Positions 6,819 to 14,588 of a stretch of DNA of 64,000 nucleotides are shown in pieces (position 1 is the first letter of the stretch; each line of letters opens with the position of its first letter). The stretch is from Fulvivirga marina. GTDB taxonomy: Bacteria; Bacteroidota; Bacteroidia; Cytophagales; Cyclobacteriaceae. A program made the translations under genes and the position numbers. A model generated the notes under the pieces. It was not told where the DNA came from, ran no database searches, and saw only the letters and a list, made by a program, of their open reading frames with translations. The stretch covers positions 186,001 through 250,000 of the forward strand of contig NZ_JAEUGD010000053.1 in assembly GCF_016775155.1 (NCBI RefSeq), in the 5' to 3' direction.

Positions 6819-7835
6819 ATGAAACAACTAACTTTTTTATTTGTCCTAATAGCAACAACAACATTGGCTCAGGAAAAGACCTATTATAGCCAAGTAATGG
6901 ATACAGTGGTAGATAAAACCATAAATTACTATATCCTCCCTGATGTAGCGAAACAGCTTAAAAATGAATTGTCGGGTATAGCAAATAATGCCTTTGATGG
7001 TCTTTCCAAAGAGCAGTTTGCCGATACAGTTACCTCAATACTTAGGGTGCAAGGTGATGATAAGCACTTTACGCTTTTGTACAGGCCAAACTTTTTAAAG
7101 CAAGCGACCTCCAAAGAAGAGCAGCAAGCGAAATTTAATGAGATCAACAGGCGATGGAATTATGGGTTTGAATCGGTTAGAAGGCTTCCCGGCAATGTGG
7201 GCTATATCAGCTATTCCGGTTTTGCGGAGTCCAATTCTTCTAATGAAACGTTAGCTGCTGCTATGAATTTTGTGGCCAATACCAACTCTTTGATCCTTGA
7301 CCTTAGGGATAACCGTGGTGGTGACGAAACGATGCTGCTCCTTTTTTGCAGTTATTTCTTTGATAAGGAAATTACACTGAGTAAAAAATATAGCCGGTAT
7401 GACAACAAAACGATTATTAACAAAACCCAGTCTGACGTGACGGGGCAAAAATACACTGGAAAGCCTGTTTATATTTTAACCAGTAAAAGCTCCTTTTCTG
7501 CTGCAGAAGCGATCAGCTATCACCTGAAACATAATGGAATAGCCACAATAATTGGAGAAACCACGGCAGGGGCTGCCAATCCGGTAGACATGTTTATCAT
7601 CAATGACGAATTCCTGTTTTTTGTTCCGGTTGGTGAGATCACCGATTTAACAACACAAAAAAATTGGGAGCACACCGGGGTTAAACCCCACTTTAACATA
7701 TCAGCCGACAAAGCTTTAGAGAAGGCTCAAGTTGTAGCGCTAGAGCATATTTTGAAAGAAAAAATAGTGACAGAGCTATCTGAAGAAGAATTAGCCAAAG
7801 AGATAGACGGTCTGAAAGAAAAATTAGAATTGTAA
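6819..7835 (+). CDS. Secreted S41-family peptidase
   Basis: 338 residues with a signal peptide (LFVLIATTTLAQ). The S41/tail-specific protease core is recognisable: GNVGYISYSGF, LILDLRDNRGGD, then the nucleophile region TSKSSFSAAEA, and IIGETTAGAANP. The short form lacks an evident PDZ domain, as in many Bacteroidota S41 proteins. It probably cleaves peptides or proteins in the periplasm. The gene starts directly after the marR stop and lies 19 bases before the lactamase-like gene, so all three are likely one transcript. Confidence 0.85.
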   Translation: MKQLTFLFVLIATTTLAQEKTYYSQVMDTVVDKTINYYILPDVAKQLKNELSGIANNAFDGLSKEQFADTVTSILRVQGDDKHFTLLYRPNFLKQATSKEEQQAKFNEINRRWNYGFESVRRLPGNVGYISYSGFAESNSSNETLAAAMNFVANTNSLILDLRDNRGGDETMLLLFCSYFFDKEITLSKKYSRYDNKTIINKTQSDVTGQKYTGKPVYILTSKSSFSAAEAISYHLKHNGIATIIGETTAGAANPVDMFIINDEFLFFVPVGEITDLTTQKNWEHTGVKPHFNISADKALEKAQVVALEHILKEKIVTELSEEELAKEIDGLKEKLEL

Positions 7836-7854
7836 AACCCCATTCAATCAAAAA

Positions 7855-9282
7855 ATGAAAAACGTACTTGTATTACTTGTTATCATCATTGCCTTTTCTT
7901 GTAAGCCTGAAAATGAGACACTCAGGGAAGATCCTAACGTAACCAAAATCGCTAATTATTTAGACTCGTTGGAGGGTTTTAGCGGTAATGTGTTAATTGC
8001 CAAAGATGATAGCATTTTGTTTGAAAAAGCTTACGGATACGCTCATTTAGGTCATCAGGTCAAAAATAATGTGGATACAAGATTTTCTTATGCATCTATT
8101 GGTAAGTCTTTTACTGCGGTGGCCATATTGCAATTGGCGCAAGCCGGGAAATTATCGTTGAGTGACCCGATCGGTAAGTTTTTTCCTGATTACCCTAATG
8201 CGTTGGCGAGAGATTCTGTCACCATAGAACTGTTGCTGACTCATAGAAGTGGGTTGCCTAACTACTTCAATTCGGAAAAATTTCTAAATGCATCAAAGGA
8301 TCAATTCAGAACCCTGGAAAGTCTGTCGCCTTTATATGAAAATGAGCCTATGGAGTCGAAGCCAAATGAGCAGTTTGCCTATAGAAATACAAACTATGTT
8401 TTGTTAGGTCGAATCATAGAGGAGGTTTCGAAAATGCCGTATAAACAGTTTGTTGAAGAGAATATCTTTTCAGTAGCCCAAATGAAACATACGGGTAATT
8501 ATGATACGGACCACAATATTGATAATGCTGCGGAAAATTATACGCTATCAGGCGTATACCCCAACAAGCTTCAAAAGACTGTTCTTATGAGTGCCGTTAA
8601 AGGCAGCCCTGCCGGAGGTGGTTATTCTACTTTAGGCGACCTGTTTAGATTTGCCACAGCGTTTAAAAATAATCAGTTGCTAAACGAAGAGTATACTACT
8701 ATGATGAAGGCGGAGCCCTCAAAAGGTTGGTATGGCTACGGAATGCAGTTTGCCGGAGCAGCAGGCTCAGGTATTTATGGGCATAGTGGGGGGCATTTTG
8801 GAGTAGGCGCTGAGTGGCGCATTTTTGGAAAACAAAATTATACTGTTATCCTCCTGACCAATCAGGACCTTGATCAGGGATTTCTGGATGCCCGATTTTT
8901 TATAGAAAAGACCATTTCCGGCTCTACCCCCAAGCTGGATAGCTATTTCTTTACCAAAGAAGTGGTGAATGCCTGTTTAGATAGTGGTATCGAGCATGCC
9001 GAAAAGCTTATTGCGGATTCTGAAATTGAATTGTCAGAAATAGACCTTAATGCAAAAGGGTATGAAATGATTAAAAGAGGCCTATACAAAGAGGCAATAG
9101 ACATTTTCAAACTCGAAGTTTTGGCATTTCCGAACTCTTATGATGCTTACGATTCTTTTGGTGAAGCGTATATGATGAACGGTGATACCGAAGAGGCCAT
9201 TGCCATGTATAAGAAAAGCTTAGCGTTAAACCCTAAGAATGACAATGCGAAGGAAAAAATAAAGGAATTGCAGGAGAGTTAA
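7855..9282 (+). CDS. Lipoprotein serine hydrolase (beta-lactamase/class C fold) with TPR tail
   Basis: 475 residues. A lipoprotein signal (IIIAFSC) is followed by a beta-lactamase-related domain with the SxxK pair in YASIGKSF (S81, K84), Tyr in YRNTNY (Y176) and the HSGGH box in place of KTG. Residues about 400-475 form TPR-like helices (EAYMMNGDTEEAIAMYKKSL). This family includes penicillin-binding proteins, esterases and D-aminopeptidases, so antibiotic resistance cannot be assumed. Last gene of the MarR-controlled operon. The neighbouring protease suggests a shared role in handling extracytoplasmic peptides or peptide-like compounds. Confidence 0.85.
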   Translation: MKNVLVLLVIIIAFSCKPENETLREDPNVTKIANYLDSLEGFSGNVLIAKDDSILFEKAYGYAHLGHQVKNNVDTRFSYASIGKSFTAVAILQLAQAGKLSLSDPIGKFFPDYPNALARDSVTIELLLTHRSGLPNYFNSEKFLNASKDQFRTLESLSPLYENEPMESKPNEQFAYRNTNYVLLGRIIEEVSKMPYKQFVEENIFSVAQMKHTGNYDTDHNIDNAAENYTLSGVYPNKLQKTVLMSAVKGSPAGGGYSTLGDLFRFATAFKNNQLLNEEYTTMMKAEPSKGWYGYGMQFAGAAGSGIYGHSGGHFGVGAEWRIFGKQNYTVILLTNQDLDQGFLDARFFIEKTISGSTPKLDSYFFTKEVVNACLDSGIEHAEKLIADSEIELSEIDLNAKGYEMIKRGLYKEAIDIFKLEVLAFPNSYDAYDSFGEAYMMNGDTEEAIAMYKKSLALNPKNDNAKEKIKELQES

Positions 9283-9295
9283 TCAGGGTAAATGA

Positions 9296-9372
9296 GATTC
9301 TGATATTTTTATCAATGCAGTAGGAATTTCATCAAAGAAAATATTCAGAATCCCCAACTTAGAGCATTAGCT
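9296..9372. repeat. Repeat fragment related to the unit flanks
   Basis: GATTCTGATATTTTTATCAATGC ... GAATCCCC resembles the flank GATTCCTGATATTTTCAATC found at about 4393 and 5198, here joined to the GGAATCCCC-like end. It is a degenerate member of the same intergenic repeat family. No coding potential is seen. Confidence 0.5.
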
Positions 9373-9449
9373 GAGCTGATGATGCTACCCCTTGTCGTTT
9401 GTTAAATAACGTTATATTAGAAGCGCAAAAGATATGTAGCAGATAAAAG

Positions 9450-9932
9450 ATGAAGAAAAAGATTATATACATAGACATGGATGATGTTATTTGTGATTTT
9501 ATCCAAGCTTATAATAAAGAGAGAGAAGAAAAGCCTCATATCAAATACCCTCAAAGCCAGGAGGGCTTCTTTTTAAACCTTCAACCCATACCTCAAAGCA
9601 TTGAAGTGATCAATAAATTGAGGTCATTAGATTTTTTTGATGTTTATATATTAACCGCACCCTCGGTAAAAAATCCGTTATGCTACACCGAAAAGCGACT
9701 ATGGATTGAAAGAAATTTTGACCTTGAAATGGCTGAGAAGTTGATTATTTCTCCGAATAAAGGTCTTAATAAAGGGGATTACCTTATCGATGACAATATC
9801 CACGGCAAAGGGCAGGAACATTTTGAAGGTGAGATAATTCATTTTGGAAATGAGAAAGTTAAAAGCTGGAGTGACGTTTGGAGTTTTTTCAGTGCCAGGT
9901 ATGGTATAGGTGAAACGTTGGCGGGGCAGTAG
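9450..9932 (+). CDS. 5'(3')-deoxyribonucleotidase, NT5C type
   Basis: 160-residue HAD-superfamily phosphatase. The nucleophile motif is DMDDVICDF (residues about 8-16), followed by VYILTAPS (motif II, Ser/Thr), a Lys in EKLIISPNKG and the acidic motif DYLIDDN. This combination and length match the NT5C family, which removes phosphate from deoxyribonucleoside monophosphates. It stands alone between repeat sequences. The exact substrate cannot be read from the sequence. Confidence 0.85.
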   Translation: MKKKIIYIDMDDVICDFIQAYNKEREEKPHIKYPQSQEGFFLNLQPIPQSIEVINKLRSLDFFDVYILTAPSVKNPLCYTEKRLWIERNFDLEMAEKLIISPNKGLNKGDYLIDDNIHGKGQEHFEGEIIHFGNEKVKSWSDVWSFFSARYGIGETLAGQ

Positions 9933-9964
9933 TCTTTTGGTGAGAGTTAACCTGAAAATAACTA

Positions 9965-10013
9965 CGTCATTCCGGAATTTTCGCAGAGCAACGGAGAAAA
10001 TATTCGGAACCCC
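9965..10013. repeat. Palindromic intergenic repeat, copy 3
   Basis: CGTCATTCCGGAATTTTCGCAGAGCAACGGAGAAAATATTCGG followed by AACCCCC, i.e. the same element as at 4518-4566 and 5321-5370, here with matched changes in the arms (TTCCGGAA against the TTCGGAA side). It lies 32 bases after the nucleotidase stop. Confidence 0.7.
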
Positions 10014-10233
10014 CAACTTAAGAGTACTACCTAAACGGATGATTATATGATATATACCTGCGTACTAATTCTCCCTTGAGGGAGATGCCGCAGGCAGAGG
10101 GTGTTTCTATCTGTAATTGTGAGATTCGTGATACTTTCTTTAAATACAGCAATGAAACCACTTTTGATTAAGGAAATTCAGGAATGGTACATTGATTGGT
10201 TTGTCTCTTAGTCAATTTAAATGTTGGCATTAA
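10014..10233. other. Intergenic stretch with repeat remnants
   Basis: Contains TCTCCCTTGAGGGAGATGCCGCAGGCAGAGGG (10070-10101), a CTCCC/GGGAG hairpin of a kind common between Bacteroidota genes. At about 10124-10195 there is another degenerate copy of the GATTC.TGATA ... AAATTCAGGAATG flank. No gene is supported. Confidence 0.45.
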
Positions 10234-11028
10234 TTATTCCCGAACTTTCTCTTCCAGGTAATTCGCCATTCCAGTAGCTAAAAATTCTATTAAGGGCATA
10301 TCCGATTTACTAGTTTCGCATTCTACAATTCGACTGATATATTCAAACCTATCCTCGTCTGAGGTTATTTTAACAAAAATAGGTGGACAATCATTTTTCA
10401 TTAAAATTGTTCCCATGATAATTCTGCAAACCCTACCGTTTCCGTCAGCAAAAGGATGTATTTCATTAAGAAATTTATTATGAAAATATACCAGGGCAGT
10501 AATTAAATGACTGTCATCTTTAGAATTATCAATAGCTTCAAATTTTGTTCTGAATATTTCTAGATATGAAGCCATCACAATATCCAAATTGTAATGAGGA
10601 ACATATTCTTTATTAGGGAAAAATGGTTCTCTGTAGCCAATAGTTGGTACGTTACGAAAATTACCGACCAAATGCGGTTTAAAATCCACTTCCCATGACA
10701 ATTCACTATTCATTAGATCTCTATGGATTGCCTTAATTGAATCTTCCGTCAATTCAAATTCTTCATACCTGTTGATAACGGACAATAAAACTTCTTTATG
10801 GTTGGATACATCTAATAAACTCTTCATTTTTCCCTTCTTGACCAATTGGTCATTCAAGAATTTTATAGTATCACCGTATTGTAATTTTTCATCTTCTATT
10901 CTGGCAGAATAAAATGAATAATCATTAACAAGATTGTTTTTGAAATCATCAGACCAATCAGGTCTTGGAAATTTATCTTGAAATAATTTTAGGGCTGAGT
11001 TAAACCGTTTGAGACATTCGGAGAGCAT
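10234..11028 (-). CDS. Fic-family protein (probable AMP transferase)
   Basis: 264 residues. The Fic active-site motif HPFADGNGR with catalytic His is complete, and a downstream hydrophobic helix follows. Near the N-terminus the segment YSARIEDEKL fits the inhibitory helix (S/T)xxxE, as in class II Fic proteins, so autoinhibition within the same chain is expected. Fic proteins transfer AMP (or rarely other groups) to hydroxyl side chains of target proteins, often gyrase/topoisomerase or chaperones. A 70-residue partner gene ends 5 bases upstream on the same strand. The target is unknown. Confidence 0.88.
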   Translation of the reverse strand: MLSECLKRFNSALKLFQDKFPRPDWSDDFKNNLVNDYSFYSARIEDEKLQYGDTIKFLNDQLVKKGKMKSLLDVSNHKEVLLSVINRYEEFELTEDSIKAIHRDLMNSELSWEVDFKPHLVGNFRNVPTIGYREPFFPNKEYVPHYNLDIVMASYLEIFRTKFEAIDNSKDDSHLITALVYFHNKFLNEIHPFADGNGRVCRIIMGTILMKNDCPPIFVKITSDEDRFEYISRIVECETSKSDMPLIEFLATGMANYLEEKVRE

Positions 11029-11033
11029 TAATA

Positions 11034-11246
11034 TTATTCGTTATATGTTAGGAATACATAACGAATCCACTCTTTGATGTCGTGAGGATAGACAAAAAGA
11101 GAATTGTTTTCTTTAACTAAAGTTTTTCCAAAGAAGAACTTATCAAAATCTGATTTAAATGAATTAGGAATCTTATCAACAGGAACCAAATCTTTGGAAA
11201 AAGACAGTTCCTTTAATATCGATATATCTGTTCTACTTATTAACAC
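11034..11246 (-). CDS. Small protein encoded upstream of fic
   Basis: 70 residues (MLISRTDISILKEL...), no recognised family, no signal peptide. It is separated from the Fic gene by only 5 bases on the same strand, so the two are co-transcribed. Size and position recall the antitoxins that accompany class I Fic toxins, but it lacks the (S/T)xxxE(G/N) inhibitory motif, which is already inside the Fic protein here. It may be a binding partner, regulator or DNA-binding protein; nothing in the sequence decides. Confidence 0.6.
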   Translation of the reverse strand: MLISRTDISILKELSFSKDLVPVDKIPNSFKSDFDKFFFGKTLVKENNSLFVYPHDIKEWIRYVFLTYNE

Positions 11247-11433
11247 TATTCCTAATCCTTAATTATCACAAAAGTAATGATAAGTTATGAATTCTAAATA
11301 AGAATAAAAACTTATCCTGATCGTGAAAAATAGCTTGTTTTGTATTAAACAAAATTTAACAGGCTTTCAATAACGCTAGTTATATATGAAAAGTTTGTGG
11401 GAATGGCACTGAATTTTTTTGAAACAAACAACC

Positions 11434-12612
11434 CTACGGCACCGCCTTCCTCGGAATGGCAGCAGGCAACCTGCTCAGCATCTCGTTATTTAGCAATTGT
11501 GTAGTATCCGTAAATGAGCTTACGTTGATCACGTTATTCTTTTGCCTGCCCACCAGTACTACCTCATCACCGATCTTTACATCCGGAATGTGGGAGATAT
11601 TGACCATAAACAGGTTCATGTTGATCAGGCCTACAATGGGGGCTTTTTTGCCTTTGATCAGTACCTGTCCGCGATTAGATAAAGCCCTGGGGTATCCGTT
11701 GGAGTAGCCAAGAGGGAGTACGGCAATTCTGATATCCTGCACAGCTTGAAAAGCAGTGCCGTAACCTACAAATTCACCTGCTTTTACTGTTCTAAGATCC
11801 ATGACGTCTGTTTTCCAGGTAATGATCCTTCTGAGACCATTCTCAGTCGTTTTATTTGTTTGTTGCAAATGCAGGTATCTGATGTCAGGGCTTGGCCAGA
11901 ACCCATATTGGGCCACACCGACCCTGACCATGTCAAAGCGGGTTTCTTCAAAAGCCAGAGCAGCTGCTGAGCTGGCTATATGCCTGAGATGAGGCATATA
12001 ATCCATGGCTTTACACTCTTCAAGAAAGGCTTTGTAGCGCTCGATCTGAGTGTCTATTTTAAATTTATTAGCTAACGTTTCTGCGCCTCCTAAATGCGTG
12101 CAAAGTCCTTCAAACTGTATGAACTCCTGATTATCTTTTAAGAATTTTAATGCATTAGAAAAGTCTTCCGCATTAAGCCCTGTCCGGTTGGCCCCGGTTT
12201 CTACTTCCAGGTGAACGATAGCCTTTTTGTTGAGGTCTTTAACCGCCTCTATTACGCTTTCGAGGCGTTCATAATTGAATACATAAAATTCAATCCCATG
12301 CTCAATGGCCCATGGGATGTCTTCTTTATACAGGATACCCATGATCATGATCCGTGTATCTTTGGAGCAAACCTCCAGTACCTCTTCAGCTTCAAACGAT
12401 GAAGCTACGGAGAAGTGGTTGATGCCACATTTTTCTGCCATAGGTACAAACTCATGAATACCATGGCCATAGGCATTGGCTTTTACTACTGAGGAGATGA
12501 TAACATTTTTGCCAACCTTCTTCCTGATAAAATTAAAGTTGGTTTTTAAAGCCGATTGGCTCAGGTTGATACGTGATGAATGTCTTACCATTGTTTTTTT
12601 AATTCGCTCCAT
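11434..12612 (-). CDS. alr: Alanine racemase
   Basis: Up to 392 residues. The PLP-lysine motif VVKANAYGHG, the VRVGVAQYG region and the catalytic-tyrosine segment VGYGTAF are present, as in alanine racemases that interconvert L- and D-alanine for peptidoglycan. The start at 12612 overlaps the preceding gene by 28 bases; an alternative ATG at 12591 (MVRHSSR) overlaps by 7 and fits the family start better. It is the last gene of a minus-strand operon with an ATP-grasp enzyme and a papain-like protein, which is not the usual context (murF, ddl). Its D-amino acid may feed a dedicated pathway; a second racemase elsewhere cannot be excluded. Confidence 0.88.
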   Translation of the reverse strand: MERIKKTMVRHSSRINLSQSALKTNFNFIRKKVGKNVIISSVVKANAYGHGIHEFVPMAEKCGINHFSVASSFEAEEVLEVCSKDTRIMIMGILYKEDIPWAIEHGIEFYVFNYERLESVIEAVKDLNKKAIVHLEVETGANRTGLNAEDFSNALKFLKDNQEFIQFEGLCTHLGGAETLANKFKIDTQIERYKAFLEECKAMDYMPHLRHIASSAAALAFEETRFDMVRVGVAQYGFWPSPDIRYLHLQQTNKTTENGLRRIITWKTDVMDLRTVKAGEFVGYGTAFQAVQDIRIAVLPLGYSNGYPRALSNRGQVLIKGKKAPIVGLINMNLFMVNISHIPDVKIGDEVVLVGRQKNNVINVSSFTDTTQLLNNEMLSRLPAAIPRKAVP

Positions 12613-14570
12613 ATATAAGATTTTCCCCAGCTCCCCCGCGCAAGTTTTTCTACTTTTTCAATTTCTTCGTTGGGTACACTGTCGAGGTGAGCCATGGTCT
12701 CAAGGCTGTTGAAGTGGAAAGCATAAACACGGGCTGCAAACTGTTGGAAGGGTAGCGAAGACACACCGTGCTTTTCTCCATGTCCGTAAACAGAGGGTTT
12801 AATGCCCTGACCCCAGTCCTGACGCCCTTCGTTATTAGGGTTGAGAAAGTATGCCCGCATGACACCGTCATCATCTTTGCCCACATGCAGTAAAGATACC
12901 GCGTGGAAGCCGATCATGGCACCAGCCCTTGAAGTAACAAAAATTCCCAGCGGATTAGGGTAGACAATCTCCCTGCCTCCATTATACTCCGGGTGAAGGG
13001 CAGCATAAAAGAGCCTGACGAAGCCTTTGAAATCCTGAATAGCGTTTGTCAGATAACTATAAGCAGAAGCAAAGCCGATTTGTATCCAATGCCCGTAAAG
13101 TGCAGGGTTTACCCATTTGTGAGGGTCCTCACCTCTGCCAGAAGCCAATCGCATCATTTCATTATAGATCTTGTCGAGATGAGGAACCAGCACTGCCGAT
13201 ACCGCGTCAAGGTTATAGTCGAGCTTATCTACCAGGCCTTTGGTCAGTTTGTTAGATTCAAGGTCTATATTTTCAAACCTTAAAATGAGGTTGTTTTGAG
13301 CCGCCACCGTGATGATCATATTAATAAGCTTGGCCGGTGAATGCTGGCTCCACATGCTTATGCCTCTTGCTGACTGACAGGTAGAGTTATTACCCTGCCC
13401 AATCCCCAGAGGTTGCCCCAGAACCCTCAAAGTTGCCGCTAGCAGGTATTGTTTGGCGGTCACCGTTTTTCGTGGCTTGGTTTGGCATTTTAATATTCTT
13501 TTTTCAACCTGTGAGTTAATGCTGATCATACGCAGGTTGTTCAGACTTGCCTTGACAGCATTTCTGGAAAGCAGACTTTTTTCCAGAACACGTGCCAGAC
13601 CATAAATGCATTGGAAGCTATCAATACTGACTACTTCGCCAATCAGTTTGATGACCAGCTCTTTGTGTTTACTCCATTCTGCCTGCCCTCTTTTGTTTAA
13701 CAAAAGAGCTTTAGGAATCAGGTCTGGCTGTACTTCTGTCAAGTGTAGCAGCATAGCGCTGGTAAACGGTGTTACCAGTCCCGTTGCCCTCATGGGGGCG
13801 GCCAGTTTTTCGGCTTCTTCAAGCAATTCCAAATCATTCAACTGCTTTAGAGCTTCGGCGTAGCCTTCTGGATCAGCATGCTGTCTGGAAAGTGACGTAG
13901 GCGAGTTTACAGCATGAACATAGTAGAGCAATTGTTTATCAGCCTCATCCTCGGGGTTAAGCTCCATTTTACAGCTAACCATATGGATGATCTCCCGGGC
14001 TTTACGTGTTACCACTGGTCGCTGCTCGCAGATCAACTGTATTTCCTCAGACAGTTTATCTTTGATGCCTTGCAAGCCGGTTTCCTTTACTAGAAAGCTG
14101 AACAGGTTATAAACCCGCTTGACCTCCTGCGGATTCATAATGGTCCGCGTTTCTTCGGTTAGCTCCTGAAAGGCAAATTCCAGGTTGTGAACCAATACCT
14201 CTTCGAGATATGCGCCTGCATCCTCCTTGGATATTTCAGGCTCAGTATCAGCTTTACTGTGAGCAAGCATGCGCAGCTCACTCATTATTTCGTAAGTAGC
14301 CGTTGGGCTACCTGCTGTAAGGGTGCCCTTTACCAGTACTGGAGCGAGCTTTTCCGGGTCGTGCCATGCAGTATCTGCGAAAAAGCCGGCAGACTCTATT
14401 TCCAGACTTTTATTATACAGATGCTTTAGCCCCTCCCGGGTCTTGCTCAGTATATCTATCTGGCTGATGAGCTTTTGAGCTTTCTCTTTTTTTGTAAGCT
14501 CACTGGCTGATTTAAATTCTTCAAAACACTCATTAAAATTATCGTATCCTCTTTTCAGCGTTGTGGTCAT
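12585..14570 (-). CDS. Large protein with possible papain-like Cys-His-Asn site, unknown function
   Basis: 661 residues, no signal peptide. Residues 1-370 are mostly predicted helix, without a recognised domain. The C-terminal part has three spaced motifs in papain order: Cys398 in NNSTCQSARG, His556 in GFHAVSLLHVG and Asn577 in YFLNPNNEG. This pattern suits a cysteine protease, amidase, transglutaminase or acyltransferase of the papain-like fold. No specific family is recognised. The gene follows the ATP-grasp gene by 18 bases and overlaps alr, so the three products probably act together, for example in making or trimming a small peptide or amide. The catalytic assignment is an inference from motif order only. 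Confidence 0.6.
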   Translation of the reverse strand: MTTTLKRGYDNFNECFEEFKSASELTKKEKAQKLISQIDILSKTREGLKHLYNKSLEIESAGFFADTAWHDPEKLAPVLVKGTLTAGSPTATYEIMSELRMLAHSKADTEPEISKEDAGAYLEEVLVHNLEFAFQELTEETRTIMNPQEVKRVYNLFSFLVKETGLQGIKDKLSEEIQLICEQRPVVTRKAREIIHMVSCKMELNPEDEADKQLLYYVHAVNSPTSLSRQHADPEGYAEALKQLNDLELLEEAEKLAAPMRATGLVTPFTSAMLLHLTEVQPDLIPKALLLNKRGQAEWSKHKELVIKLIGEVVSIDSFQCIYGLARVLEKSLLSRNAVKASLNNLRMISINSQVEKRILKCQTKPRKTVTAKQYLLAATLRVLGQPLGIGQGNNSTCQSARGISMWSQHSPAKLINMIITVAAQNNLILRFENIDLESNKLTKGLVDKLDYNLDAVSAVLVPHLDKIYNEMMRLASGRGEDPHKWVNPALYGHWIQIGFASAYSYLTNAIQDFKGFVRLFYAALHPEYNGGREIVYPNPLGIFVTSRAGAMIGFHAVSLLHVGKDDDGVMRAYFLNPNNEGRQDWGQGIKPSVYGHGEKHGVSSLPFQQFAARVYAFHFNSLETMAHLDSVPNEEIEKVEKLARGSWGKSYIWSELKKQW

Positions 14571-14588
14571 ATATTAATAAAAGCTCCT

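Noticed and set aside
9699-10016. ORF of 105 codons on the minus strand
   Set aside because: Antisense to the nucleotidase gene and starting within a palindromic repeat.
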